Below are positions 1 through 8,658 of a stretch of DNA of 64,000 nucleotides, piece after piece. The DNA comes from Streptomyces sp. R44 (GTDB taxonomy: Bacteria; Actinomycetota; Actinomycetes; Streptomycetales; Streptomycetaceae): NCBI RefSeq assembly GCF_041053105.1, contig NZ_CP163444.1:5022001-5086000 (forward strand), in the 5' to 3' direction. The notes under the pieces were generated by a model. The model was not told the DNA's origin, searched no databases, and was given only the letters and a program-made list of their open reading frames with translations. How positions within the stretch are numbered: the stretch's first letter is position 1; the number at the start of each line of letters is the position of its first letter. The position numbers and the translations under genes are program-made.

Positions 1-345
1 CTCGTCGCGGCGGTCTTCGCGGTCTTCCTGCTGGCCTTCGCCGGCATTCCGCTGACCTCCGGCTTCTCCGGGAAGTTCGCGGTCTTCAAGGCGGCGGCGG
101 AGGGCGGCGCCGGCGCACTCGTCGTGGTCGGTGTGATCTCCTCGGCGATCGCCGCGTTCTTCTACATCCGGGTCATCGTGCTCATGTTCTTCAGCGAGCC
201 GAAGGCGGACGGCCCCACGGTCGCCGTGCCCTCGGCCCTGACGAGCATCACGATCGCGGCGGGCGTCGCGGTCACCCTGGTCCTCGGCCTCGCCCCGCAG
301 TACTTCCTGGACCTGGCGAACCAGGCGAGCGTGTTCGTCCGGTAG
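1..345 (+). CDS. nuoN: NADH-quinone oxidoreductase subunit N, 3' end (partial)
   Basis: The reading frame is open from the first base and encodes the last 114 residues of an antiporter-like complex I membrane subunit. The segment LAFAGIPLTSGFSGKFAVFK is the typical NuoN stretch around a conserved transmembrane lysine. It is followed by two further hydrophobic helices and a short tail ending in SVFVR. NuoN pumps protons in the membrane arm of NADH:quinone oxidoreductase. In Streptomyces it closes the complete 14-gene nuo operon, so the rest of that operon should lie just left of the window. A second, diverged nuoN is present at 41021-42559. The start is outside the window. Confidence 0.93.
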   Translation, partial: LVAAVFAVFLLAFAGIPLTSGFSGKFAVFKAAAEGGAGALVVVGVISSAIAAFFYIRVIVLMFFSEPKADGPTVAVPSALTSITIAAGVAVTLVLGLAPQYFLDLANQASVFVR

Positions 346-362
346 ACCGGGCGGTACGTCGG

Positions 363-394
363 AAGGGCCCGGCTCGGGGGCGAGCCGGGTCCTT
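363..394. terminator. Hairpin between convergent nuoN and the downstream minus-strand gene
   Basis: Thirteen-base arms (363-375 and 382-394) match at 12 positions around a six-base loop. There is no U-tract, as is common for Streptomyces terminators. The position between two converging genes suggests bidirectional termination. Confidence 0.6.
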
Positions 395-414
395 CGTCGT
401 GTGCGGCGTACCGG

Positions 415-1119
415 TCAGGCCATCCAGAAGAAGACGGCGGTCATCCGCTTGTCCTCCAGGGTGGTGCCCCAGTAACCGGTCGCGCTGTGCATCAGGTTCG
501 CGGAGTAGAGCAGCAGCCGGTTGTACCGGTGGGGGACGCGGACGTCCTCGGTGAAGGAGTCCTGGGGGACGAAGCGGGTGCCCAGGGCGTCGACCAGGTT
601 GTCGTGCGGGGCCAGGACCTGGTTGCCGCCGAGCCGGCCGCCCGGGAGGTTCTGGCGGTAGAAGCTGGTGCCGCAGTCCTCGGGGGTGTCCGGGCTGAGG
701 TAGAGCACGGCGGCGTAGCGGCACAGGCTGCGGGAGTCGGTGTGCGGGCGGGGCTCGCACTCGTCCTTGCCGACGGCCTGGACGCAGTTGTGGTTGAAGG
801 TGCCCGCGCGGTCCGGCTCCACGGCCCAGATCCGCGGGGCGCCGGTGGCCTTGCGCACCAGCCGTTCCACGCGGGCGAGTTCGTCCGGCTCCAGGCCCGG
901 CATGGCCCGCTGGCCCGGCCAGGGCTCGGGGTTGACCGGGGCGCCCTGGACCCAGTCCTCCTTGGCGAGACAGCGGGCGCGGACGGAGTCGACGTTCGGC
1001 AGCACGTCGTCGATGACCCAGAAGTCACGGCCCTTCGTCGGCTTCCGGTACGGGAGGACGGGCAGGCCGGCGCCTGGGGAGGGGGGACGGAAGGGGTGAT
1101 GTGGGGGGTTCGGAGACAT
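415..1119 (-). CDS. DUF6445-like protein, probable 2-oxoglutarate/Fe(II) oxygenase fold
   Basis: A 234-residue protein. I chose the ATG at 1119 because upstream codons are proline/arginine-rich and unlike the family. A central RPHTDSRSLCRYAAVLYLS segment gives an H-x-D pair, and a late NLMHSATGYWG segment supplies another histidine, followed by DKRMTAVFFW. This layout resembles the HxD...H iron site of the 2OG-Fe(II) oxygenase superfamily as seen in DUF6445 proteins. No substrate can be inferred. The gene converges on nuoN and does not form an operon with fahA, which has its own terminator in between. Start and family are moderately certain; the enzymatic role is inference. Confidence 0.65.
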   Translation of the reverse strand: MSPNPPHHPFRPPSPGAGLPVLPYRKPTKGRDFWVIDDVLPNVDSVRARCLAKEDWVQGAPVNPEPWPGQRAMPGLEPDELARVERLVRKATGAPRIWAVEPDRAGTFNHNCVQAVGKDECEPRPHTDSRSLCRYAAVLYLSPDTPEDCGTSFYRQNLPGGRLGGNQVLAPHDNLVDALGTRFVPQDSFTEDVRVPHRYNRLLLYSANLMHSATGYWGTTLEDKRMTAVFFWMA

Positions 1120-1210
1120 GCCGGGAACGCTAGTTCGGGCCCGGAAAGGGGGTGCCAAAGCGGCGGCCAAGTCTCCGACAAGAGATGGTGTGCGCCTGCC
1201 CAAGAAAGGG

Positions 1211-1244
1211 GAGGGGCGCCCCCTCCCGTGCGGGGGCGCCCCTC
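1211..1244 (-). terminator. Terminator of fahA
   Basis: Perfect 13-base inverted repeat (1211-1223 with 1232-1244) lying 16 bases beyond the fahA stop. On the minus strand it is followed by a CCCCTTTCTT tract. Confidence 0.7.
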
Positions 1245-1259
1245 ATGCGTCGGTACGGA

Positions 1260-2486
1260 TCAGGCGGAGGGGACGATCCGGCCCCGGACCTCGCCGAGGG
1301 CCACCCGGGTGCCGTCCGCGCCCGGCGCCCAGGCCGTGAGCACGACCTCGTCGCCGTCCTCCAGGAACGTCCGCTTGCCGCCCGGCAGTTCGAGGGCGTC
1401 GCGGCCGTTCCAGGTGAGCTCCAGGAGCGAGCCGCGCTGGTTCACCTCGGGGCCGGAGACCGTGCCGGAGCCGTACAGGTCACCCGTACGGAGCGAGGCG
1501 CCGTTCACCGTCATGTGGGCGAGCTGCTGGGCCGCCGTCCAGTACATCGAGGAGAACGGCGGCTCGGCCACCACCTCGCCGTTGATCTCCACCGAGATCC
1601 GCAGGTCGAAGCCGCCCGGCTCCTCCTCCGCCGCGTCGTCCAGGTACGGAAGCAGCGGGAAGTCCCGCGCGGGCGGGGCCGTACGGGCCGCGTCCAGGGC
1701 CTCCAGGGGCGTCACCCACGCCGAGACGGAGGTCTGGAACGACTTGCCGAGGAACGGGCCCAGCGGCACGTACTCCCAGGCCTGCACGTCCCGCGCCGAC
1801 CAGTCGTTGAGCAGCGTCAGACCGAAGACGTGCTCCCGGAAGTCGGCCAGCGGGACCGGCTTCCCGAGCTCGGACGGGGCGCCGACGAGGAAGCCGACCT
1901 CCGCCTCGATGTCCAGCTTGACCGACGGGCCGAAGACCGGCGCCGGGTCCGAGGGGGCCTTGCGCTGCCCGGAGGGGCGTACGACATCGGTGCCGGAGAC
2001 CACGACCGTGCCCGCGCGACCGTGGTAACCGATCGGCAGGTGCTTCCAGTTGGGGGTGAGCGCGTCGCCGTCCGGGCGGAAGATCTTCCCCACGTTCGTC
2101 GCGTGGTGCTCGCTCGCGTAGAAGTCGACGTAGTCCGCGACCTCGTACGGCAGGTGCAGCGTCACCGCGTCCAGCGGGTGCAGCAGCGGCTCGATGTCCG
2201 CCCGGTGCGCGGGCACCGTCACCCAGGCCGTCAGCGCCCGGCGGACGTCGCGCCAGGCGGTCCGCCCGGCCGCGAGCAGCGGGTTGAGGCTGGGCTGCGC
2301 GAGCAGCGCCGCGTACGGCGAGCCGAGCGCGTGCGCCGCGGCACCCGCGTCCAGGACGTGCCCGCCGATCCGGACGCCGAGCCGGCGCCGCCCGGGCTCG
2401 TCGGCGGTGGAGAAGACGCCGTACGGGAGGTTGTGCGGGCCGAAGGGATCACCCTCGGCCAAGTCGAGCGGGCTGTGCTCGGACAT
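1260..2486 (-). CDS. fahA: Fumarylacetoacetase
   Basis: A 408-residue cytosolic hydrolase that cleaves 4-fumarylacetoacetate to fumarate and acetoacetate, the last step of tyrosine/homogentisate catabolism. The length matches the family. Visible signatures are the N-terminal NLPYGVFS motif, the catalytic-histidine region DFYASEHHATNVG, the metal/substrate segment LNDWSARDVQAWEY followed by GPFLGKSF, and a late YGSGTVSGPE. The start is the ATG at 2486. The gene is monocistronic: no other homogentisate-pathway gene is adjacent, and a strong hairpin follows the stop. Family assignment is firm. Confidence 0.93.
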   Translation of the reverse strand: MSEHSPLDLAEGDPFGPHNLPYGVFSTADEPGRRRLGVRIGGHVLDAGAAAHALGSPYAALLAQPSLNPLLAAGRTAWRDVRRALTAWVTVPAHRADIEPLLHPLDAVTLHLPYEVADYVDFYASEHHATNVGKIFRPDGDALTPNWKHLPIGYHGRAGTVVVSGTDVVRPSGQRKAPSDPAPVFGPSVKLDIEAEVGFLVGAPSELGKPVPLADFREHVFGLTLLNDWSARDVQAWEYVPLGPFLGKSFQTSVSAWVTPLEALDAARTAPPARDFPLLPYLDDAAEEEPGGFDLRISVEINGEVVAEPPFSSMYWTAAQQLAHMTVNGASLRTGDLYGSGTVSGPEVNQRGSLLELTWNGRDALELPGGKRTFLEDGDEVVLTAWAPGADGTRVALGEVRGRIVPSA

Positions 2487-2706
2487 CGGTGCGTGCCTCG
2501 CTTTCCACGTGTGTGGGGGACACGTTACGACGAGGGTGGGGCGTGGCGGCAGTGTCCGATGGCCGGAGCCTCATGTCCGTCTGGAGGAACAGCGGACACC
2601 GCATCGGGGTGGAAACGGCCGCAAACCACCCTGTAGGGAGGGGCTGCCGTGACCGTGCAGGGGGCAGCGCGCATCACCGCGGAACACGGGCCCCCTCCAC
2701 GCGTCT

Positions 2707-3285
2707 CTACCGCTCGGGTCCCTCCCACACGACGGGGGATCCTCCGGCGGCCACGGGCGAGCGTTCCAGCCGAATCGGTCCCGGGCAGAAGACAGAACTT
2801 CCCGGGCCGACCATGTCGCCGCCGGCCAGATATCCGTGCAGCCACTCCGCGAATCCCATGCGGTATGCGGAGAAGGCCTGTTCGTCGCCGTCGCAGGTCA
2901 GGACCCTCCAGCCGCCCGTCCGCTCGTCGCGGGCGGCGAACACGTACTCGCCACGGTCGGTGGTGGCGAGGGGCACCATTCCGGTCCTTCCGCCGAACAG
3001 CGGCCCGGTCTCCTCGAAGCCGGGGCATGCGACGTCCTCGTCCCAGGAGGTGTTCCGGAAGACCTGGACGGTCTGTTCCATCCACAGGCCGAGGTCCTCC
3101 GAGGGGTGGAGGAGGTACAGGTGCCGGTTCACCTGCACGGGGGCGTAGGCCTCCACGATCTTCTTGTAGTCGTCCGGAACAGCGACGCCGAGCCCTGTCT
3201 CCAGGCGTTCCCACGCCTCGACGGGGGCGGAGTGGGCAGTACGCGGCTCGCCCAACACGGCGAACACGGCTTCCAGGTGCTGCAT
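2707..3285 (-). CDS. SMI1/KNR4 (SUKH) family protein
   Basis: A 192-residue protein. The start region VEAWERLETGLGVAVPDDYKK and the later PLATTDRGEYVFAARDE fit the SMI1/KNR4 (SUKH) fold: an acidic/aromatic 'W...E..LG..LP.DYK' entry followed by a small-residue loop and 'W' positions. SUKH proteins often act as immunity proteins against polymorphic toxins, but many Streptomyces paralogues are orphans. No toxin gene is next to it; the neighbours are fahA (220 bases downstream, same strand) and a divergent surface-protein gene. Function is therefore unassigned. The start is the ATG at 3285. Confidence 0.75.
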   Translation of the reverse strand: MQHLEAVFAVLGEPRTAHSAPVEAWERLETGLGVAVPDDYKKIVEAYAPVQVNRHLYLLHPSEDLGLWMEQTVQVFRNTSWDEDVACPGFEETGPLFGGRTGMVPLATTDRGEYVFAARDERTGGWRVLTCDGDEQAFSAYRMGFAEWLHGYLAGGDMVGPGSSVFCPGPIRLERSPVAAGGSPVVWEGPER

Positions 3286-3581
3286 GGTCGTCTGTCTTCC
3301 CTCGATGTCGCGCGTAGGAGCACGTTACGGGGCGGGCCGGCGGGTGCGGATGACATGGATCACACAGAAAGTGCGGCCTCCGTGGGCAACTGCCCGTATT
3401 CGCGCCCTTTGTGTCGCGACCGGGCCCGGAACACCCCTGCGAGCTGCGGAAACAAGGCTCCCTCAGGGCCCCTTCCGGCTCTACGATCAGGCTGACGTCG
3501 CGCCGCGTGAAGTAGCCGCGGGCGCGCGTCCCACCACCATTCTTCGCAGTCTTTCTCTCTGACCAGGAAAAGGTCCGCAAC

Positions 3582-4907
3582 GTGAAGATCCGCCGCATTC
3601 TGGCGACCGCCGTGGCCGCCGCCGTGACCACCCCGGTCGTGTTCCTCTCGGCCGCTCCGGCGTTCGCCGACACCAAGCCGTCGCCCACCGCCTCGCAGAA
3701 GCCCGCCAAGGCCCAGGGCGACTCCGACGAGGACATGCCGTCCCTCGAGGAGCTCAGGGCCGCCGTCGCCCTGGCGCAGAAGGAGTACGACGAGGCCGTC
3801 GTCGAGCTCGACAAGGCCACCGCGGACCGGAAGGCCCTCGACAAGGCCGACAACGTCCTCGTGGTCGCGGTCGCCGACGCCCAGAAGGCCGTCGACGCCG
3901 CCGCCGTCAAGAAGACCGAGGCCGACACGGCGCTCGCCGCGGCCGAGGACGCCGTGAAGAAGCTGCCCGAGACCGCGACCGACGAGGAGAAGCAGGCCGC
4001 CGCCGACGCCGCCGCCGCCGCGAAGGTGACGGCCACCGAGGCCGCCACCGCCAAGACCGCCGCCGACGCGAAGCTGACGGAGGCCAAGGCCGCCCTCACC
4101 GCCGCCAAGGACGCCGCCGACCGTGTGGTCAAGCTCGCCGAGAAGGTGAAGAAGACCGCCGCCGAGAAGCTCGACGACGCCAAGGAAGAGCTCGCGTTCT
4201 ACGAGGAGATCGGGGAGGAGTGCAAGGAGGACTCCTCCGTGAAGGTCGCCGTCACCGGTCCGAAGACGGTCACCGCCGGTCAGCCCACGGTCTTCTCGCT
4301 GCGGGTCACCAACACCTCCGACCACACCCTGGACGCCGTCAACGCCTTCGTGAACGCCGTGCGGCTCCCCGAGCCCGGCACGGACATCGACGACGAGACG
4401 GACTTCTCCAAGTACGCCATCCCCGTCGAGTGGTCCTCCGCCGACGTCCTGGAGTGGACGCCGATCAGCGAGGAGTTCCAGTCCATCGAGGCCGGCAAGC
4501 TCGCCAAGGGCGCCTCCTACGACGTGAAGCTGCGCCTCACGGTCGACGCCAAGGCCCCCGCCGGCAAGGGCATCCTCTTCGGCTACGGCGAGTGGGAGAA
4601 CAACGACGGCTCCTGCGGCATCGGCAAGGACTACGCGGACCTGAACTTCGGCATCCTCGCCGCCGACAAGGGCGACAAGCCGACGCCGAAGCCGTCGGAG
4701 ACCACGCCCACCCCGGCGCCGAGCACCACCGGCAACACCAACACCACCCAGCAGGGCGGCTCGTCCAACACCCCCGTGAACGGCACCCTCGCCGCCACCG
4801 GTGCGAACGACACCCTGCCGCTCGGCCTCGCCGCCGCCGGGGCCGTCGCCCTGGGCGCCGGCGCGCTGGTCGTCGCCCGCCGCCGCAAGGTCGGCGCGCA
4901 GGCGTAA
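3582..4907 (+). CDS. Secreted coiled-coil protein with LAATG sortase motif
   Basis: A 441-residue surface protein starting at GTG, preceded by AGGAAAAGG. Residues 1-29 form a Sec signal peptide ending AFA|D. Residues about 50-215 are an Ala/Lys/Glu/Asp-rich helical region with heptad-like spacing, probably coiled coil. A beta-type domain with two cysteines (EEC and GSCG) follows at about 215-365, then a Pro/Thr/Ser linker. The C-terminus is a sorting signal: LAATG at 403-407, a hydrophobic helix, and RRRK. LAxTG is the motif used by class E sortases of Streptomyces (for example chaplin anchoring), so covalent cell-wall attachment is expected. No sortase gene is nearby. Ligand or role is unknown. 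Confidence 0.85.
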   Translation: MKIRRILATAVAAAVTTPVVFLSAAPAFADTKPSPTASQKPAKAQGDSDEDMPSLEELRAAVALAQKEYDEAVVELDKATADRKALDKADNVLVVAVADAQKAVDAAAVKKTEADTALAAAEDAVKKLPETATDEEKQAAADAAAAAKVTATEAATAKTAADAKLTEAKAALTAAKDAADRVVKLAEKVKKTAAEKLDDAKEELAFYEEIGEECKEDSSVKVAVTGPKTVTAGQPTVFSLRVTNTSDHTLDAVNAFVNAVRLPEPGTDIDDETDFSKYAIPVEWSSADVLEWTPISEEFQSIEAGKLAKGASYDVKLRLTVDAKAPAGKGILFGYGEWENNDGSCGIGKDYADLNFGILAADKGDKPTPKPSETTPTPAPSTTGNTNTTQQGGSSNTPVNGTLAATGANDTLPLGLAAAGAVALGAGALVVARRRKVGAQA

Positions 4908-4920
4908 CCCCCCATCCGGT

Positions 4921-4957
4921 CCCCCGTACGGCGTGAAGTCAGCCCGCCGTACGGGGG
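4921..4957. terminator. Bidirectional terminator between convergent genes
   Basis: Perfect 13-base arms (4921-4933 and 4945-4957) around an 11-base loop. It lies just after the LAATG-protein stop and overlaps the 3' end of the converging CocE-type gene. Confidence 0.75.
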
Positions 4958-6936
4958 ATCCGCTTTTCCCAGGTGCGGTGGAAGACGACCTCGCCGCCCT
5001 CCTTGCACACCACCTCGTTCTCGGTGCGGAAGGCGTCCGCGTCGCAGGAGATCTCCGAGCGGGTGTCGACGGTGACGTCCCAGGCCAGTTCGGGCCGGTG
5101 CAGCCGGATCGTCCACTCGGAGCGGGTCCGGGCGGACAGCGGGCCGCTCTCCTCGATCGTGTAGGTCTCCACGGCGTCCTCGGTGTACTCCAGGCCGTCC
5201 GGGTACACGCGCGTGCCGCCGTACTTCGGGTCGACCTCCAGCGTCCACTCGCCCTTCGCCACGTCCCGGACCACCACCCGCTCCGGGCGCGGCTCCTCCA
5301 GGGTGGCCGGGTACGCGACCCCGAGGGGCGCGGACTGCTCGGGCTCCTCCCAGGCGACGGCGTCCTGGGTGGGTGCCCGGACCGGGAGGGTGAGGGAGGA
5401 GCCGGCCGGGTCGAGGGTGAAGCCGGCGGCGTCGGGCTGGGGCCAGATCCACGGCCAGTACGTGGAGGAGACGGCGAGCCGCACCCGGTGGCCGGGCGGG
5501 AAGGTGTGCCCGATGCCGTTCAGCTCGAAGACGAGGCTCTCCGTCTCGCCGATCTGCGCCTCCACGGCCCGGTCGCGGCCGTAGCGGGCGGAGAAGTTCA
5601 GGGCGCCCCGGGTGACGAGCGTGGAGGAGCCGTCCGGGGCGATGTCGCAGAGCCGGGCGATGACCTGCCCGGTGGGGGCGGTGGTGCGCAGGGCGAGGCT
5701 CACGGAGGGGCGGCCCAGGATCTCGATGGCCGGCCCGTCCGCCGGTACGGGGAAGTCGAAGCAGGCCGAGTGGGCGTCCTCGTCGCGCTGGTCGGGCGGC
5801 AGGTCGGCGTCGTTGCCGAAGGGGAAGAAGCGGCCCGCGTCGATGCCGGTCTGCTGCGGCGAGTCGACGACGACCGGGGCGCCCTGGAAGCCGTACGTGA
5901 CGGGGGTGACGTGCGGGGAGGGCCAGGCGGGGTCGGCGACCCAGCGGCCGGGCAGCTCCTCGTAGACGGTGGCCGGCGGGTGTGAGGCGCTGATCCAGGA
6001 GCGGAGCAGCGGCTCGGCCATCACGTCGTTCTCGACGCCCTTGAGGTGGTGGTCCCACCAGCGCAGGGTCTCCTGGAGGAAGCCGATCGCGGGGCCCGGC
6101 GGCAGGCCGCGGTCGGGGTACTGGTGGGACCAGGGGCCGATGATGCCGCGGACCCGGTCCTGGGGGAGGTGCCGGGCGAGCCGCAGGACGGTGTCGCGGT
6201 ACGGGTCGTGCCAGCCGCCGACGGCGAGGACGGCGGCCCGGATCGCGGAGTAGTCCTCGCAGACGCTGCCGTGCTTCCAGTACGCGTCCCGGGTCTGGTG
6301 GGCGAGCCAGGTGTGGATGAGCGGTTCGACGGCTTCCAGGCGCTCCAGCCACAGCTCGCGCCATTCCTCGCCGACGTACCGGGGGTCCGGGGGGCGGGAG
6401 ACGAAGGCGAGCATGGTGGCCGCCCAGGCGTGCATGTCGACGCCGAGGACCGAGCCGCCCATGTAGTGCACGTCGTTGTCGTAGCGGTCGTCGGTGGAGC
6501 AGACGGTGACGATCGCCTTGAGCGGCTCGGGGGCGAGGGCGGCGATCTGGAGCGAGTTGAAGCCGCCCCAGGAGATGCCGAACATGCCGACCTTCCCGGT
6601 GCACCAGGGCTGCTCGGCGAGCCAGTTCACGACGGCGACGCCGTCGGCGAGCTCGACGGGGTCGTACTCGTCGCCGGGGAGGCCCTCGCTGTTGCCGTGG
6701 CCGCGGACGTCGACGCGTACGGAGGCGTAGCCGTGGCCGGCGTACCAGGGGTGGCGCTGCCAGTCGCGGGGGGCCGTCCAGTCGGTGAGGCGGTACGGCA
6801 GGTACTCCAGGAGGGCCGGTACGGGTTCGTCGGTGAGCGGGCGCCACACGCGCGCGTACAGCCTGGTGCCGTCCGGCAGCGGGATGCGGATGTCCTCGTG
6901 GCGGGTCTCGTACGGGAAGTCGGTACGGATCTTCAT
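4939..6936 (-). CDS. CocE/NonD family hydrolase (X-Pro dipeptidyl-peptidase S15-like)
   Basis: A 665-residue alpha/beta hydrolase. The N-terminal half holds RVDVRGHGNSEG (oxyanion/strand region) and the nucleophile elbow GISWGG, with a YPDRG-type loop and HxxY-type histidine region later. The C-terminal third (from about residue 430) is the jelly-roll domain of CocE/NonD and S15 X-Pro dipeptidyl-peptidases. Such enzymes cleave esters or X-Pro peptides; the substrate cannot be read from sequence. No signal peptide is seen, so it is probably cytosolic. It lies 18 bases downstream of the POT transporter gene on the same strand, and a peptide importer plus a peptidase-like hydrolase would make sense as one operon. 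Start is the ATG at 6936, preceded by GGGAG. Confidence 0.85.
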   Translation of the reverse strand: MKIRTDFPYETRHEDIRIPLPDGTRLYARVWRPLTDEPVPALLEYLPYRLTDWTAPRDWQRHPWYAGHGYASVRVDVRGHGNSEGLPGDEYDPVELADGVAVVNWLAEQPWCTGKVGMFGISWGGFNSLQIAALAPEPLKAIVTVCSTDDRYDNDVHYMGGSVLGVDMHAWAATMLAFVSRPPDPRYVGEEWRELWLERLEAVEPLIHTWLAHQTRDAYWKHGSVCEDYSAIRAAVLAVGGWHDPYRDTVLRLARHLPQDRVRGIIGPWSHQYPDRGLPPGPAIGFLQETLRWWDHHLKGVENDVMAEPLLRSWISASHPPATVYEELPGRWVADPAWPSPHVTPVTYGFQGAPVVVDSPQQTGIDAGRFFPFGNDADLPPDQRDEDAHSACFDFPVPADGPAIEILGRPSVSLALRTTAPTGQVIARLCDIAPDGSSTLVTRGALNFSARYGRDRAVEAQIGETESLVFELNGIGHTFPPGHRVRLAVSSTYWPWIWPQPDAAGFTLDPAGSSLTLPVRAPTQDAVAWEEPEQSAPLGVAYPATLEEPRPERVVVRDVAKGEWTLEVDPKYGGTRVYPDGLEYTEDAVETYTIEESGPLSARTRSEWTIRLHRPELAWDVTVDTRSEISCDADAFRTENEVVCKEGGEVVFHRTWEKRIPRTAG

Positions 6937-6954
6937 CGCGGCTCCCTGAGCGGA

Positions 6955-8460
6955 CTAGTGGACGGGGTGCATCGTGCGGCGCAGCCAGGGCGCCAGGGCG
7001 ATCACGGCGAGGCCGACGGCGACGGCCACGGCGCCGTTCACGCCGAAGTAGGCGGGCTTGGAGACGTCGTCGTAGAGCTTCACGGTCTGGGCCTGGATGC
7101 CGTTGGCGAGGGCGAGGGAGAGGAACCAGAGGGACATCGTCTGGCTGGAGAAGGCCTTCGGGGCGAGCTTGCTGGTCGCGGACATGCCGGAGGTCTCCAG
7201 GAGCACGTCGCCGAGGCCGAGCAGCAGGTAGGAGCCGACGATCCACCAGGCGGCCATCTCGTAGGTGTCGTCGGCGTGTCCCGAGGTCGGCAGGACCATC
7301 AGGAGGAAGGAGAGGCCACCGAGGATCACCCCGAAGGCGATCTTGTTGGAGGCGTGCGGCTGCCGGGGCCCCATCCGGGCCCAGACGGCGGCCACCACGG
7401 GCGCCAGGAGGACCTCGAAGGCGCCGAGGGCGGAGGCGTACCAGCTCGCGGGGAAGTCGAAGCCCAGGAGGGTCGTGCGGGCGTTCGTGGAGGCGAGCAG
7501 CATCATCGTCGAGTACGCCTGGAAGAGGATGAAGTTGAACGCCACCGAGGCCAGGAAGAGCACGACGTACGGCTTGAGGCGGCCGCGCTCCTCGGCGGTC
7601 ACCCGGGGGCTGCGGAACATGACGGCGAAGTACACGACCGGGGCGATCACCGAGATCAGGGTCAGCAGGTCGACGAACCGGTCCATGGTGAGCCGGCCGG
7701 CGAGGGCGAGGGCCGTGGCGAGGAGGCCCGTCACGACCGTGCCGGCCACGATCAGGCGCACGGCCCGGCGCATGGCCTCGGGGGCGAGGGCGAACTCGGC
7801 GGAGTGCCTGCGTCCGGCCAGGTGACGGCGGCCGGCGACGTACTGGACGAGGCCGAGGGTCATGCCGAGGGCGGCGGCCGAGAAGCCCCAGTGGTAGCCC
7901 TTGTGGTCGGCGAGCCAGCCGGTGATCAGCGGTCCCGCGAAGGCGCCGATGTTGATCGCCATGTAGTAGAGCGCGAAGCCGGCGTCGCGGCGGTCGTCGT
8001 CCGTGCGGTAGAGCTTGCCGACCATCGTCGCCACGTTCGGCTTGAGCAGGCCCGTGCCGGCGCTGATCAGGCCGAGCCCGACCCAGGTCATGGCGGCGGT
8101 CGGCACCGCCATGGCGTAATGCCCGCAGGCGATCAGGATGCCGCCCCAGAGGACCGCGCGGTACGAGCCGAGGATGCGGTCGGCGAGCCAGCCGCCGGCC
8201 ACGGAGACGAGGTAGACGAGGGTGCCGTAGGCGGCGGAGACGGAGGCCGCGGTGCCCGGGTCCATGCCGAGGCCGCCGTCGGCGACGGTCGCGGCGAAGT
8301 AGAGGACGAGGATCGCCTGCATGCCGAGGAACGAGAACCGCTCCCAGACCTCCAGGCCGGAGAGGCTCAGCAGACCCCGTGGATGCCCGAGGAAGGCGTG
8401 GTCGTCCTCGGGGGGAGGCTGCTCGCCGTTCGTATCGGTGTCGATCGTTGTTCGGGACAA
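6955..8460 (-). CDS. POT/PTR2 family proton-dependent oligopeptide transporter
   Basis: A 501-residue MFS-type protein with about 12-14 hydrophobic helices. POT signatures are visible: a SGLEVWERFSFLGMQAI opening (the E-x-x-E-R-F-type helix 1), GTGLLKPNVATMVGKLY, and the PTR2 motif region FALYYMAINIGAFAGPL. Family members import di- and tripeptides with protons. I chose a TTG start at 8460 because AGGAG sits nine bases upstream and no ATG/GTG fits better; an adjacent GTT codon is not a start. The downstream CocE-type hydrolase is likely co-transcribed. The divergent neighbour is the polyprenyl synthase, and the shared upstream region carries a direct repeat (8580-8629). Confidence 0.88.
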   Translation of the reverse strand: MSRTTIDTDTNGEQPPPEDDHAFLGHPRGLLSLSGLEVWERFSFLGMQAILVLYFAATVADGGLGMDPGTAASVSAAYGTLVYLVSVAGGWLADRILGSYRAVLWGGILIACGHYAMAVPTAAMTWVGLGLISAGTGLLKPNVATMVGKLYRTDDDRRDAGFALYYMAINIGAFAGPLITGWLADHKGYHWGFSAAALGMTLGLVQYVAGRRHLAGRRHSAEFALAPEAMRRAVRLIVAGTVVTGLLATALALAGRLTMDRFVDLLTLISVIAPVVYFAVMFRSPRVTAEERGRLKPYVVLFLASVAFNFILFQAYSTMMLLASTNARTTLLGFDFPASWYASALGAFEVLLAPVVAAVWARMGPRQPHASNKIAFGVILGGLSFLLMVLPTSGHADDTYEMAAWWIVGSYLLLGLGDVLLETSGMSATSKLAPKAFSSQTMSLWFLSLALANGIQAQTVKLYDDVSKPAYFGVNGAVAVAVGLAVIALAPWLRRTMHPVH

Positions 8461-8579
8461 AACGCCTACTCCTGGTCGTATGAGCTGATCCCGAACATAC
8501 CGGGGGTGACGGGAAGGCGCCCACGGTGATCGAAAGGTGACCGGATACGCTGGCTTGAGTGAATCGAGCGACACATCGA

Positions 8580-8629
8580 CAATCCATGTGATCGTCAACA
8601 GTACATGTGAACAATCCGTGTGATCGTCA
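8580..8629. repeat. Imperfect 18-bp direct repeat in a divergent promoter region
   Basis: Copies at 8580-8597 and 8612-8629 match at 17 of 18 positions (core CATGTGATCGTCA / CGTGTGATCGTCA), with start-to-start spacing of 32 bases, close to three helical turns. A third partial half (TACATGTGA) lies between them. Position between two divergent genes suggests a regulator binding site. Confidence 0.5.
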
Positions 8630-8658
8630 GCAGGCGTCAGCAGACAGGAGACCCCCTC

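Noticed and set aside
2707..3285. A toxin-immunity locus around the SUKH protein
   Set aside because: No polymorphic toxin, WXG100 or secretion gene is adjacent; an orphan SUKH protein alone does not support a defence island.
6046..8529. An 827-codon plus-strand frame opposite the hydrolase and transporter
   Set aside because: Composition is typical of a reverse-complement shadow (GVDAEDRAAHV-type residues) and it has no ribosome binding site or domain.
4631..8614. A 1327-codon open frame antisense to the CocE and POT genes
   Set aside because: It is a shadow frame: Arg/Pro/Ala-rich with no domain, and the same DNA on the same strand in another frame encodes clear CocE and POT proteins. High G+C keeps such frames open.
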